From: Debaryomyces hansenii CBS767
Taxonomy: Eukaryota; Ascomycota; Pichiomycetes; Serinales; Debaryomycetaceae
Length of the DNA stretch: 64,000 bases
Direction of reading: 5' to 3'
Assembly (NCBI RefSeq): GCF_000006445.2
Contig: NC_006048.2
Span: forward strand, 1,736,001-1,800,000
Part shown: piece after piece, positions 7,969-18,960 of the stretch
How positions within the stretch are numbered: the first letter of the stretch is position 1
Layout of the letters: every line of letters begins with the position of its first letter
Position numbers and translations under genes: made by a program
The notes under the pieces: generated by a model
Database searches by the model: none
What the model was told of the DNA's origin: nothing
Seen by the model: only the letters and a program-made list of their open reading frames with translations

Positions 7969-10827
7969 ATGATACTTCGTAAGTTGCAACTCCAGAATAG
8001 ATTTCGGTCAAGTGGGTTGAAATTATCTACTCAACTTCGAAATTTTACAAAAACGAACTTTTATTGTTACGCTCAGAAAACTAAGGTTGTTAAGTCAACA
8101 ATTGATATTGATAATGAATTAGTTGCTGCTACAGAGCTTCCACTTTTGGATTGGGACAGAGGAGGACGTACACAGAACGAAGCCTTGACTCCGTTATACG
8201 CTTCTATGAAAATTCTAATTGATGCTAATCCAGGATGTGTTTGCTTGATCCAAGTGGGAAGCTTTTATGAGCTATATTTCGAGCAAGCTGAAATTTATGG
8301 ACCTAAGTTAGGTTTAAAGGTAGCTACCAGGAAAACAAATAGTTATTCTATACCAATGGCTGGATTTCCCACATACCAATTGCAAAAATTTGTCAAATCA
8401 TTAGTGCAAGACTTAGAACAAAACGTCGCAATTATAGATCAATATCCCCTTGAGAGACGTATAAATGAGTCAATTATCCATCGCAAAATTTCAAGGATTG
8501 TCTCCCCAGGCACCCTTGTGGACGAAACATTTTTGAACTATAATCAGAATAACTATCTAGTTGCAATCGCGTTTCCTGCTAAATTCACTAAAACTCCGGC
8601 CGATTTAGATCTTTGCATTGGACTTTCATGGATCGATATATCGGTTGGAGAGTTTTATGTACAACAAACCACTTTAGGTGAGCTCATAGCTGATATATCA
8701 CGAATTAACCCAAGCGAAATAATCATTTCAAAGGAATTTCAAGAGGATAATTTAACTAGTGGTCAATGGCACCTGTGCCTACAAGATCTAAGAAAATACT
8801 TTATTCGCTATCACAAGACTGTTTACAAGGATTTGAAACTTCAATTCAAGACAAATTTGCAAACCACAAGAAAAAAATTGGAAAGCTTTTCGATTAAGGA
8901 AGAAATGGCAATGAATATGGTTTTATCTTATATTAACGTGAATCTCCCTGATACAGATCCGACGCTTGATTTACCTATTCAGTATTGGAACGAAGACCGT
9001 CTTCAAATGGATGCACGAACCCGTGAAGCGTTAGAATTGACTGAGAGATCAACAGGTGGGCACACATCGGTAGTAGGATCCCTATTAACCACTATTAAGA
9101 GGACTATAACACCGTCAGGAACCCGTTTGCTAACTCAATGGCTTAAGTCGCCAATTTTGGATGTATCTGAACTTCGTAGTCGACAGGAGTTCGTTATTCT
9201 TTTTAAAGAAAATAACTACCTTAAACTATCTTTAAGAACCCAATTAACGCAATTGGGTGATTTTATTCGTTCAGTCCAAAGGCTTGTATTCGGTACTGGT
9301 GATATAGTAGCACACCTACAATACATCGGTGATGGCTTAACCAAACTAGAAAGCCTCCATTCGTTTCTCAAAGAAGAAGCCAAAAAGGATATTTTTGCAG
9401 GAAAAGTATTGGATCCATTTCTCAAGCAGTTCAAAGTAAGCAGAACTGTAGCTGAGAAGATATTTTCTACACTCAATGTAACTGAAATTGCCAACCATGG
9501 AATTTCAGAGACTGATCAAGACGAAACAGAGGAACATGATGAATCGTCTACGTCATATTCTAATAGTAATCAATCTATCGAAAAATATAAAGGCATAAGA
9601 AAACAGAACTCGGAGCTTGGTATGTTTTTTTCAGTCAGAAAAGATTATGATCCAATATTGAAAGAAGCTCATAATAAGTTAGATGAACTTATGATTCAGG
9701 AAAGCAATTTGATAAAGTCTATACGGACACAAATTCAAGAAATTGATTCGAAACTAACTATCATTAAGAAGTCTCAACATGGAAGATACATTAATGTTTT
9801 GTATATTTCAGGTAAGCAAAAGCTGATAGACGAAGCTTATAAATTGTTATCAGTAGATATTCGTGAAAGGAGAAAAGGCTCCTTATTATACAAACCAGAA
9901 TCATGGGGAAAGTTGCAAGCGTTAATAGATGAGCAAATTGATATTATCAAAGAGTCTGAGAAGGAAATAATTGATGCATTGCGTCAAGAGGTTCTAAATA
10001 GAGTTTCAGAAATAAGAAATGTTAGCAAATTAGTTGACTATCTTGATGTTACATCTTCGTTTGCAATTTTAGCGGAAGAAAATAACTTAGTATGTCCGAA
10101 GTTTGTAAAAACTCCTCAGTTAAACATCGTTGGTGGTAGGCATATTGTGGTGGAATCAGGTTTGAAAAGTGTCAGTGATATGTTTATTCCGAATGATACT
10201 AAGGTTGGCTCTGATGGCAATTTATGGGTGATCTCAGGTCCAAATATGGGAGGAAAAAGTACGTATTTGCGACAAAATGCTCTTATTGTTATTTTAGCGC
10301 AAATCGGTTCCTTTGTTCCTGCTACAAAAGCAAGCATAGGTATAGTGGATAAGATATTCACAAGGATTGGAGCGTCTGACGATCTTTACAGTGACTTGAG
10401 CACTTTCATGGTCGAAATGGTAGAAACAAGTAATATTTTAAAGAATGCAACGCCAAGGTCGTTGGCTATTGTTGATGAGATTGGTCGGGGAACAAGTGGA
10501 AAAGAAGGATTAGCAATTGCATATGCAACTTTGTTGGATTTGCTCCATGTTAATAAATGCCGAACGTTATTTGCAACTCATTTTGGTAAAGAACTTCAAA
10601 GTCTATTACTTGCCAACAACGTTAAACAAGATAAAATTCGGTATTACAGAACGAAAGTGTTGCATAAGGATACCTCGCTGGAAGATGGGAATTATAGTTT
10701 AATTATAGATCATGCACTCGAGCCGGGTATTAGTGATAGATCATACGCTCTTGAAGTTGCTAAAATGGCAGGATTTCCTGAATCAGCATTATCTAAAGCT
10801 CGAGAGGCTTTAAAATTAATAAAATAA
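7969..10827 (+). CDS. MSH1: Mitochondrial MutS homologue
   Basis: A 952-aa DNA mismatch-binding ATPase that protects mitochondrial DNA. The N-terminal 45 or so residues are Arg/Ser/Thr-rich and almost free of acids, a mitochondrial presequence. MutS domain I follows with the mismatch-wedge motif GSFYELYFE (Phe-x-Glu). Connector, lever and clamp regions occupy the middle. The ATPase has Walker A GPNMGGKST near 757 and Walker B IVDEIGRGTSG near 833, followed by ATHFGKEL. The closest family is Msh1 rather than nuclear Msh2-6 because of the presequence and the domain I sequence. It is convergent with NAF1, with only 67 bp between stops. Confidence 0.94.
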   Translation: MILRKLQLQNRFRSSGLKLSTQLRNFTKTNFYCYAQKTKVVKSTIDIDNELVAATELPLLDWDRGGRTQNEALTPLYASMKILIDANPGCVCLIQVGSFYELYFEQAEIYGPKLGLKVATRKTNSYSIPMAGFPTYQLQKFVKSLVQDLEQNVAIIDQYPLERRINESIIHRKISRIVSPGTLVDETFLNYNQNNYLVAIAFPAKFTKTPADLDLCIGLSWIDISVGEFYVQQTTLGELIADISRINPSEIIISKEFQEDNLTSGQWHLCLQDLRKYFIRYHKTVYKDLKLQFKTNLQTTRKKLESFSIKEEMAMNMVLSYINVNLPDTDPTLDLPIQYWNEDRLQMDARTREALELTERSTGGHTSVVGSLLTTIKRTITPSGTRLLTQWLKSPILDVSELRSRQEFVILFKENNYLKLSLRTQLTQLGDFIRSVQRLVFGTGDIVAHLQYIGDGLTKLESLHSFLKEEAKKDIFAGKVLDPFLKQFKVSRTVAEKIFSTLNVTEIANHGISETDQDETEEHDESSTSYSNSNQSIEKYKGIRKQNSELGMFFSVRKDYDPILKEAHNKLDELMIQESNLIKSIRTQIQEIDSKLTIIKKSQHGRYINVLYISGKQKLIDEAYKLLSVDIRERRKGSLLYKPESWGKLQALIDEQIDIIKESEKEIIDALRQEVLNRVSEIRNVSKLVDYLDVTSSFAILAEENNLVCPKFVKTPQLNIVGGRHIVVESGLKSVSDMFIPNDTKVGSDGNLWVISGPNMGGKSTYLRQNALIVILAQIGSFVPATKASIGIVDKIFTRIGASDDLYSDLSTFMVEMVETSNILKNATPRSLAIVDEIGRGTSGKEGLAIAYATLLDLLHVNKCRTLFATHFGKELQSLLLANNVKQDKIRYYRTKVLHKDTSLEDGNYSLIIDHALEPGISDRSYALEVAKMAGFPESALSKAREALKLIK

Positions 10828-10894
10828 TAAAGTGATTCATTTATAGAGACTATATATAGTTGTACATATTTAAATTTTAATAAATAATGCATTT

Positions 10895-11333
10895 CTAGTT
10901 TTGCAGTGGATTACTTCCTCCAGGGTATTGCGGATTATTGGATGCTGGTGGTTGTTGTGTTTGCCCGTTTAAATGGTTGACAACAAGTTGTTGTAATTGT
11001 TGTAACTGATTTTGTTGGGGTCCCTGGTTCCATTGTTGATAATTGGTCTGAGGAACATTAGGAACATAGGAATTTGTGGTGCCTTGTGGGAAATATGGAT
11101 TTGGAAGTTGATGATTTGGATTATAAACAGAATGCTGATTGTGACCTAACATATTATGTTGTTGTTGTTGATTGAATGGACTACCATACACCAGTGAATG
11201 ACCTTGGAATTGATTTTGTAACTGAGGTTGGTTGTATGCTTGTTGCGGTGATGGAAAATAAGCATGCTGTTGAGGTGGCTGCATATGAGGCGCGTAACCT
11301 TGATGTTGTTGTTGCTGTTGCTGTTGCTCTTGT

Positions 11334-11374
<41 letters not shown>

Positions 11375-12943
11375 GAGCTGCAAAATCTGGTGGACTTGTA
11401 GATTTGGTAAACTATGAATCAATGGATTATTATGCTGATGCTGTACGCTACTTGCGGGAGGTACATTAAGCTGCTGAGCCTGATTATTCTGTGGATATCC
11501 GTATGGTTGATACTTTAAATTTTGGTTACTACTCTGATTCTCTGCATTATTAGTGTTACCATGATGTCTTTTTCTATTATTCGTTTGTTTTGGTGGTTGT
11601 GGATCATTCAGCACAGAACTATCTTTGGTAGTCTTGGTTTTCTTCTTTCTTTTCTTTGATTGTTTAGCTGCCAATTCTCTTTCATCATCTGAGAATTCTT
11701 GTTCTTCCTCCGGTAATTCTTCATCATGACAGTTACTTGCATCTGTCCCTTTCAAATTCTTAATCGTATCGGTGTATATAAACTGTGAATCTGGCACCAC
11801 GTAATATACCTTAGCACCTTTCTTATCCTTAAGTTTGTTGAATTCATTTTCGTCATCAAATTTAACACGATACATTGGGGATTGCAATCTTCCAAATGTT
11901 TCAAACAATGGGCCCAATACAGTTCTATCTTCGAAGCAAAAAATAGAACTGTCATTAAGTACCCTGAATTCTCCCGAAATATTGGCCTTGATAATGGCAC
12001 TTTTTTCAACTAGTCCAGTAATCTCTCCGATTAATTCTAAAGGTGCATTATCGGGAATCTTGTAATCCTCTGGCAATTTAGGAGCCGATTCGTCAGCTAC
12101 CTCATTTTTTGAAACAATTGGTCCATTCGATGGCTCGTCTTCATCATCTGCTAAATCATCTATATCGACAGCGGACACCTTCTTATCGTCACCTTCTGTG
12201 CTTGAGTCAGAGTCCGAATCTGAATCAGAACTCGAGTCCGAGTCTTCACTTAACGAATCTGAATCTGAGGACTCCTCTTCGTCCAATTCAATTTCATCAT
12301 CAGAATAAGATTCAACCTTCTCTGTGGGCTTTGAGTTTATTAACTTGTCTATATTTTCGTTTTCATTCTCCTCAGATACGGTCTCGCTTTCGACCTCGCC
12401 ACCCACTTTAGTGTCATCTCCTTCTTTGATTTCATCCGTTCTAGAGGCCTCTTCTTCTATTTCATCCAGTTTACTAGTATTCTCTTGGATTTCAACCTTA
12501 GTGACATCTTCGTTGATCTTATCGTGTTTAGTGGTATTCTCCTCATCCTGTTTGGTTTCTTCTTCAATATCATCCACTTTCGCCACTTCCTCGTCTTTGT
12601 CTAGCTTATCATTCGTCATTTCCTTGTTTATGGCATCAGTGGCATTCTCTTTCGTTTCGCTAGAAACCTCAGCCCTATCTAATGAATTCGCAGAGTCGGC
12701 TTCATTTGGCCCATCAACTGCACTTGAATCCTCCGTAGACCCTTCTGCATTACCACAATTAACATTATTATCATCATAATCGGGGCCGGCTCCAATGTCT
12801 TTCTGACCGTCTTCAATAGTACCATCTAAATCCCTTGATTTGGGTTCGACATCTACGTCTTCTACTGGAGCAGACACATTCATTTCAATTTGTGTAGAAT
12901 CTACGTCCTTGTTAACGTCGTCTAATGTATTTTCCTCTGTCAT
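10895..12943 (-). CDS. NAF1: H/ACA snoRNP assembly factor Naf1
   Basis: Nuclear factor that binds Cbf5 during H/ACA snoRNP biogenesis and is later replaced by Gar1. The Gar1-like beta-barrel core lies at about residues 298-395 (LELIGEITGLVEKSAII, then VLGPLFETFGRLQSPMYRV, then AKVYYVVPDSQFIYT). It is preceded by a long Asp/Glu/Ser-rich region and followed by a basic KKRKKKTK stretch. The C-terminal third is Gln/Asn/Pro-rich with a polyglutamine run. At 682 aa it is longer than S. cerevisiae Naf1 (about 490 aa), mostly through the low-complexity parts. A TGAAAAATTC element sits at 13001-13010, shortly upstream. Confidence 0.88.
11304..11374. repeat. CAA/CAG-type trinucleotide repeat (polyglutamine in NAF1)
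   Basis: A run of GTTGCT/GTTGTT units on the plus strand encodes, on the minus strand, a polyglutamine tract interrupted by a single glutamate. The mixed CAA/CAG codons alternate fairly regularly. Such tracts often vary in length between strains. Confidence 0.85.
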
Positions 12944-15069
12944 TTTCTCTTACAGTCCAAAGAAATACACTTATCAATACTATCTAGAACAGATTTGGAC
13001 TGAAAAATTCCTATAGTGATGATCATTACAAAATACTTTTGGGTCACGTGGTCCATCAACCAGTCGGTTGGAACACAAACCTAATGTAGATTTTTGCAAG
13101 CACCATGTTTTGCAAGCACTAGCTATGCCACATGAACATAATGTAGCGATATATAATACAGAGAATCGATAGCAATAGTTGTTAAAAAACGATTGTTCTG
13201 TTATTTGATAAGAAAACCAGCATTATTATGGCTTTGGACCTGTTGGTTATTTACTTCTTGTTTATGAACAATTGGGCAATACAGAGTAGTACTGGCTATT
13301 CTGAAGCACAATGCCATTGGTAATTATATCACTATTGTATTGATTAACCAAATGTATCTGTTTTGGATAACAGCAATCGTAGTGAAGAAGAGTGTTATAT
13401 TCCGGTCAAGTTTCCTGCGAGTGCGAGCCTACAACTAACAGCTATCATATACGCAATTTTGATATTATTTACCAGAATTCTCAAAATCTACAGAATCCAC
13501 AGAATATGGCTTTCAGGTCATACAATTCGCTTTAAGTAAACATATCTCGAATTTTTCGTTGATTTGGGTACAAATCAGTTTCAATTCCAATATGTAAGAA
13601 TATCAATGTTGGTCATTCAATAAGCCAACATGGTTTCATGATATGCTTGTTCAATTGGAATGCCTGTAACATTCCTTCATATTATATCGCGGTGATTCCC
13701 CAGCTCCCAAGCCTACATTACCTATCACATAACTACGATCACTACAAACAAATCATATGCTAAATGATACAGACATACGTTTTGTAAATCAACATCACCC
13801 ACTGAAACACTCGTCTCACTTGTTCTTACCTGAAATAGAGGTCTATGGAATGTTTGGAAATTGTTCAATTACAGTTTCACTATAACGTACCTCATGCAAG
13901 TACGATTTCTAGGCTTCATTCCATACCTGTTCGATCGTGATATGATGACCAAGAACTCCTTACAGTGGTGAAGATGGTCGTACATTTAGGAGTTTATGCT
14001 GTATTGTTGATTATTCACCCTCGGAATTATCAATTGTAAACTACGCGAATGGAAACCGTTTAACAAATAAAGTAACTTCCTGCACCGGTGTCTATAACAA
14101 GACCGAACCAGCTCGCGTCGCTTGCAGATTTCTTGTATCGATGCCCGATTGTATATTTCTGAATAGCCAATGATCCCAAACCTTGAAATTGTTTAAATTA
14201 AGCATATTTCCTCTAGATATTTCGTAGGTCTTTCATTGAAAATTTTGTTGAATCTACTTTACTGTCGTTAAATTTAACTGAACTTCTTTTATTATCCGGT
14301 TTCTATACCTGTCACTCCTTTATCGAAAAGATTCAGATTAAATTACTGGTATGTATATTGATTTTTTACACGATGCAAAAATTGGGTGGTGGATAATATG
14401 ACTACGTGAATAAACGAATAATGAATTATGAATAGGATGTTTGGACAGTTATATTCTGTGAATGTTTGGTGCGATCTGATGATTTAGCATCTCTTAAGCA
14501 TATTGGGCTTACGAATAGTACCAAAATGGTGATAGTTGCTATTCAACTAAGTGATCTAGTGGAGTTCATGGTATACGTGGAAGCCGATATAAATTGATGA
14601 CATGGAAGTATGTAACAAACATACTACAATCCACGGTTTCATGTGATGCTGGTTGGATGCCGATTTCCTATTTTAGCCGTACGCATAACTTCCGGGGGCG
14701 CGCCTAAAATCGCTATTTCCGGTAGCATAAGCGCGGATTCTCCGTTTAAAACACGAAAGTTAAATGGATGCAAAATGGCTCCTGCTATTATTGTTTTCAC
14801 CAATACGACACATGCTTAGGTCCCCCTAAATCCAAGCTCGAAGTACCTATCAACACGAACTCATATAACTAGATGGCAGAATCCCATCGTTATTAGACGC
14901 GACCATATTTCAAATATTCATTCATTTAATCACTGTTAATATTTATTATAACCAAGCATATCTGGTTACTGGGTTTAATTCACAGGTCCAATTCGTCATA
15001 AAACACCATCATTTGCATCTTGTACTATAGACATTGAAAAAAAATAATATACTAATAAATACAGTTACA
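12944..15069. other. Long intergenic region between NAF1 and the SUN-family gene
   Basis: A 2.1-kb stretch with no convincing gene, between divergently transcribed NAF1 and the SUN gene. It contains CACGTG at 13045-13050, a 12-bp direct repeat TTTTGCAAGCAC at 13092-13103 and 13108-13119, a GC-rich patch around 14692-14745 and an SCB-type CACGAAA at 14752-14758. Small ATG frames, for example 31 codons near 13228, look like upstream ORFs. Its length suggests a complex, regulated SUN promoter or an unannotated noncoding transcript. Confidence 0.5.
14752..14758 (+). promoter_or_regulatory. SCB-type box (CACGAAA) upstream of the SUN gene
   Basis: Exact core of the Swi4/Swi6 cell-cycle box, 312 bp before the SUN-family ATG. 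SUN-family genes act in septation, so cell-cycle control is plausible, but a single 7-mer is weak evidence. Confidence 0.3.
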
Positions 15070-16284
15070 ATGAAATTTACCCAAGCTACTATTGCTGCAT
15101 TCGCGGCCTTGTCCACTGTTACGTTAGCTGCTCCAGCACCAGCACAAGACGAAGATTGTGCTACCACTCAAGTGCACGCTCACCACAAGCATAAGAGAGA
15201 AGTTGTCTACGATTACGCTTATGTTACTGTCACCGTGGATGGAAATGGTAAGGCTGTTGAAGGTACCGCTACCTCGTTATCCACTGCCACTTCTGCCACC
15301 CAAGAATCCGAATCTACTTCCACCACCTCGATTGCTTCCACTACTTCCGTTGAAGAATCTTCATCTGCTGCTACCTCTGAAGCTTCCTCCACTGAAAGCT
15401 CTTCTAGTAGCGCTGCTAGCTCTTCAAGTTCTGCTTCTACTGGCTCTAGCGGTAGTTCTGGTTCTGTCCCAACCGGTGACTTATCTGCTTTCGAAGATCC
15501 ATCTGAAGACTTTGAAGACGGTACCATCTCTTGTTCCGACTTCCCATCTGGTCAAGGTGTTGTTTCTTTAGACCACTTAGGATTCGGTGGTTGGTCCGGT
15601 GTCGAAAACTCTGACGGTTCCACCGGTGGTAACTGTAAGGAAGGTGCTTACTGTTCGTACGCCTGTCAATCGGGTATGTCCAAGACTCAATGGCCATCTA
15701 ACCAACCTCTGAACGGTGTTTCTATCGGTGGTTTGTTATGTAAGGGCGGTAAGTTGTACAGATCTAACAAGGACCAGAATACTTTGTGTGCTTGGGACGA
15801 AAACAAGGCCAGTGTTGTTAACAACTTGTCCAAGACTGTCGCTATCTGTCGTACCGACTACCCAGGTACCGAAAACATGGTTATCCCAACCGTTGTTGAC
15901 GGTGGTTCCTCGTCTCCAATCTCTGTTGTCGACCAATCTACTTACTACAAGTGGAAGGGTGGCTCTACCTCCGCTCAATACTACGTTAACAACGCCGGTG
16001 TCGACTGGACTGATGGTTGTGTCTGGGGTACCTCAGGTTCTGGTATCGGTAACTGGGCTCCTTTGAACTTCGGTGCCGGTTACGACAACGGAATTGCCTA
16101 CTTATCTTTAATTCCAAACCCAAACAACAAGGATTCCTTGAACTTCAAGGTCAAGATCGTCGCCGACGGTGACTCCACCGTCAGCGGTGATTGTACCTAC
16201 GAAAATGGTAAGTACAACGGTGACGGTACCGATGGTTGTACTGTTGGTGTTACCAACGGTAAGGGTAAGTTCGTCTTATATTAA
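15070..16284 (+). CDS. SUN41: Secreted SUN-family cell-wall protein (SUN41/SIM1 type)
   Basis: A 404-aa wall or septum protein of the SUN family (Sim1/Uth1/Nca3/Sun4), beta-glucosidase-like, active in cell separation and wall remodelling. Seen: signal peptide (residues 1 to about 20, cleaved near TLAAPAPA), a Kex2-type KR at 42-43, a Ser/Thr-rich linker to about 135, then the conserved SUN domain with the exact signature C-x5-C-x3-C-x24-C starting at [11 protein letters not shown] 15070 is chosen because the short upstream in-frame extension has no ATG. Codon use is strongly biased to preferred codons, so expression is probably high. One CTG codon (15709-15711) stands where I recall serine in relatives. 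Its last codons and terminator are duplicated at 19.85 kb. Confidence 0.93.
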   Translation: MKFTQATIAAFAALSTVTLAAPAPAQDEDCATTQVHAHHKHKREVVYDYAYVTVTVDGNGKAVEGTATSLSTATSATQESESTSTTSIASTTSVEESSSAATSEASSTESSSSSAASSSSSASTGSSGSSGSVPTGDLSAFEDPSEDFEDGTISCSDFPSGQGVVSLDHLGFGGWSGVENSDGSTGGNCKEGAYCSYACQSGMSKTQWPSNQPLNGVSIGGLLCKGGKLYRSNKDQNTLCAWDENKASVVNNLSKTVAICRTDYPGTENMVIPTVVDGGSSSPISVVDQSTYYKWKGGSTSAQYYVNNAGVDWTDGCVWGTSGSGIGNWAPLNFGAGYDNGIAYLSLIPNPNNKDSLNFKVKIVADGDSTVSGDCTYENGKYNGDGTDGCTVGVTNGKGKFVLY

Positions 16285-16415
16285 TTCGTTTAGTTCTACT
16301 CTTTAACTACCATTTTTCTTTTTGAATGAATTGAATCTAATTTGTTTCTACATCCCGTTGTATTTTATGCTGTATATTATAATATAATTGTTTCTATAGG
16401 CCTAACGTAGTCTTC
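16259..16415 (+). repeat. Direct repeat copy A: SUN gene last codons and 3' UTR
   Basis: From the last seven codons of the SUN gene through its 3' UTR, this stretch is nearly identical (about 88-90% by eye, few indels) to 19847-20008, in the same orientation 3.6 kb away. Weaker similarity may continue about 40 bp more. Confidence 0.9.
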
Positions 16416-17130
16416 CTCAACCTCAGTTCTCACATTCTCCCAATCCTTCAACCCTCGAATTGGTCCAATTATACTATTACCTTCCAGGCCGTCAATCACT
16501 AGCCCAAGATGTTGGCCTCATGCCATCATCTAAATAAGATTAGTTTCAAACTTCATTGTAAGTACTATTAAATAACTTATACATATAGTAAGCGAAATGT
16601 TTATCAGCATATACGAAACATATTGAGGATTTTCTAATCTCTGATTTCAGGTGTATGAAGAAAAGAAATAAAATATATAGTAGTATTTCATAGGACATTT
16701 AAAATTTTCAATTAGTTGAAGGATTGCATTAACTCATCAGTTTGCAGACAATTATTGTTTCTGAAAGAGAAACCACATCGAAGCAAATAGCACTGCTAAT
16801 GATGCCGTCAGTGCACTTTTTAGGGAAGAATAGCAATGAAATAGGATAACCCTGATAACCAATTGGTACATTTACCCATCCTTATTCAGTGAGCTAGTGT
16901 CTGATGGTGAACAGAACACATGGGTCCTTTCAGACATTCCACTCTTGAAAATTAGGAAGTTAGACCATCCTAAGGTATCACTTTCCCTAAAGCATATCAT
17001 TTGCACAACCTATATAGGGATTAAACTATGTGTAAATTGCATATTTTTCAATACACTAATTACTATGCGATTCCTTCGTAGTCACATCTCCTTTGCTGTT
17101 CTAGTATCCAACGATTCTAGCCTCATTTGG
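16285..17130. other. Gene-poor region between SUN gene and kinase-like gene
   Basis: An 846-bp gap between two convergent genes. The first 130 bp is the duplicated SUN terminator. The rest is AT-rich, with no ATG-started frame of substance; the longest open frame, near 16897, starts without ATG and runs into the antisense of the kinase-like gene. Nothing else recognisable. Confidence 0.5.
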
Positions 17131-18960
17131 TCAAAACTTGCTCTGAAGAAATTTTTTGTAATCTTTTTCAGCCTTATAGGGAAGCGTAGCATCACTTTTT
17201 TGACTATCTTGATTGACTTGATTATCAGTGTCGCTACTATCACAGGAACTATTTAACCCTAAGATGTAGTCAAGGTTTTCTAGGTCATTCATTTTATGTT
17301 CCCCATTATTTGTGCAATCCGATAGTCCAAAATCAATCAAAGAGACCTTACCAGATACAGATACATGAATGTTGGCTAATCTAACATCATTATGCGAAAT
17401 ACCTAACAGGTGGAGCTCTTCGAGCCTCAATTTGATAGTTTTGTGCACCTTGTGCTTATCCCATTCTTTCATTGGGATTTCTCTCCCTAGATATTCAAAT
17501 ATATGCATCGGATGGTCTGGAAGACCATTCCAATAACCTGATTTAAATAGCTTTGGAAAATTGGATGCAAATTGTGATTTCCCAAGTTTTTCATTAATCT
17601 CAAGTTCATTGAAGAATGCGTCATAATACTCATGCAGATCTGGAATGCTAAAGCATGTCAAACCTTCCTCTGCCCATAACTGACGAGAGTAATAATACAA
17701 TTTGGTGAACACTGTGGGTGGAAGCTTCAAATCCGGATAACGTTTTGGGGTATTGTGCATAATTCGACAACATGCGTAACCATTATAGGTATCATTATCA
17801 GAATCTTCCTTGTATGGGTCCTTTTTTCCTTTGCCAGAAAAATTCCCCGACGATTGGCTTTCATCTCTAGGAAGCACATTTTCAAATGGGTCCTGTTTTG
17901 TTGGTTCCTTGGTTACACCAAAACATTTTGCTATTCTATCTTTTGTAGCAAGGGCGTCTTCTACATCCTTGTAGAAAAACCCCGCTATTGCAGACTTTAG
18001 AGTAATGCCATTTGCAACAGTTTCTGGATCATCAATTACGTAGTAGTCTATAGTCATTTTATCATTCACAATTTCATATTTAAAAAACCCTGAGAATGTT
18101 TGGTAGTCTGAAATAAAAATTCTATCGGTGCCACAGAGGAACGCTTGATAAAGATATTTCCTTAGAACCAAAGCAAAGAAAACCCTAGGGGACCATTCTT
18201 TATCTAAAAAGAAGGGCAGGCTTTTCAGCGGCTCCAACCGATTTGTTTCCAATAGAGTTTGCTTCAGGTCTTTTATAGTCATTCTTAAGTCTTCAAGCCC
18301 AAGAGCCAAGCCATGGTTCCTTTGGTTATAATCGCCTATGGCGAAACAAATTTCTGGGGTTTGCGGATCTTTAAATGACCCCCTATGCAAAACATGAGCT
18401 ATATTCGTCTTAAATACACTTTTCTTATCTAAATGTGATCTAATCATTAGCGACTCACCAAAATAGTTGCTTGTACCACATAGGATATAAAAAATTTCAC
18501 TAAAGCTTGGAATTATACTTTTATTGAAGCACTCTGTATACAAGTGGCTAGCACGTACGGCAGGATAACGGTAATCTCGTTCTAAAAGAGGAAAATTAAC
18601 ATCTGATCTTTTAATTGCATTATCAAGTGGACCAAGGTAGCTATCTTTGAATTCATCACCACTAATCTCTCTGAATTCCGCCATCATCAATGAATTAGTG
18701 ATATAAGCTAGAAGAGACATAATAGGCTTTGCCCCTAAAGAAACAGATGCATCGCCTCTAGGAACCATTATCTCTGAAGGTTCTTCCTCACTTTCATCCC
18801 TGATCTTCGATAAATGAGCATCCAAAAAGACTCTCATGCTTCGTTCATGGTCACCTCTCACGTTGTCATATAATGTCGGATTTATTGTGATAGATTTATT
18901 TGCTGGGTCATCATTTACAATATTCTCACTCTCTTCGCCAGAGAAATACATACATGGCAT
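17131..18960 (-). CDS. Kinase-like protein of unknown role with large unassigned N-terminal region
   Basis: A 609-aa protein. Its C-terminal part has protein-kinase hallmarks: a lysine in TVFTK (about 420) that could be the ATP-binding Lys, an alpha-C-like Glu (FFNELEINEKL), hinge IFEYLG, catalytic loop SHNDVRLANI (His-x-Asp at 523-525) and IDFGLSD (DFG at 543-545). Only 61 residues follow DFG, so the C-lobe is very short and no APE motif is seen. Residues 1-400 match no domain I can name. The layout recalls fungal N-terminal-domain-plus-kinase proteins of the Crinkler/FunK1 kind, a weak inference. Start at 18960 is the first ATG; upstream in-frame codons lack one. It lies between duplicated SUN terminators, and its codon use is much less biased than SUN's. 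Confidence 0.7.
   Translation of the reverse strand: MPCMYFSGEESENIVNDDPANKSITINPTLYDNVRGDHERSMRVFLDAHLSKIRDESEEEPSEIMVPRGDASVSLGAKPIMSLLAYITNSLMMAEFREISGDEFKDSYLGPLDNAIKRSDVNFPLLERDYRYPAVRASHLYTECFNKSIIPSFSEIFYILCGTSNYFGESLMIRSHLDKKSVFKTNIAHVLHRGSFKDPQTPEICFAIGDYNQRNHGLALGLEDLRMTIKDLKQTLLETNRLEPLKSLPFFLDKEWSPRVFFALVLRKYLYQAFLCGTDRIFISDYQTFSGFFKYEIVNDKMTIDYYVIDDPETVANGITLKSAIAGFFYKDVEDALATKDRIAKCFGVTKEPTKQDPFENVLPRDESQSSGNFSGKGKKDPYKEDSDNDTYNGYACCRIMHNTPKRYPDLKLPPTVFTKLYYYSRQLWAEEGLTCFSIPDLHEYYDAFFNELEINEKLGKSQFASNFPKLFKSGYWNGLPDHPMHIFEYLGREIPMKEWDKHKVHKTIKLRLEELHLLGISHNDVRLANIHVSVSGKVSLIDFGLSDCTNNGEHKMNDLENLDYILGLNSSCDSSDTDNQVNQDSQKSDATLPYKAEKDYKKFLQSKF

Noticed and set aside
12324..12779. 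A 151-codon Ser/Phe-rich open frame antisense to NAF1
   Set aside because: It is the complement of the Asp/Glu/Ser-rich NAF1 region; such repeats produce long antisense frames by composition.
12944..15069. A centromere or transposon remnant in the long gap
   Set aside because: No long terminal repeats, integrase or reverse-transcriptase fragments, or large inverted repeats were seen.
15158..15571. A 137-codon Leu/Pro-rich frame overlapping the SUN gene
   Set aside because: Alternative frame of the Ser/Thr-rich linker; composition artefact.
16897..17256. A 119-codon frame downstream of the SUN gene
   Set aside because: It starts at a non-ATG codon and overlaps the kinase-like gene antisense; no family resemblance.
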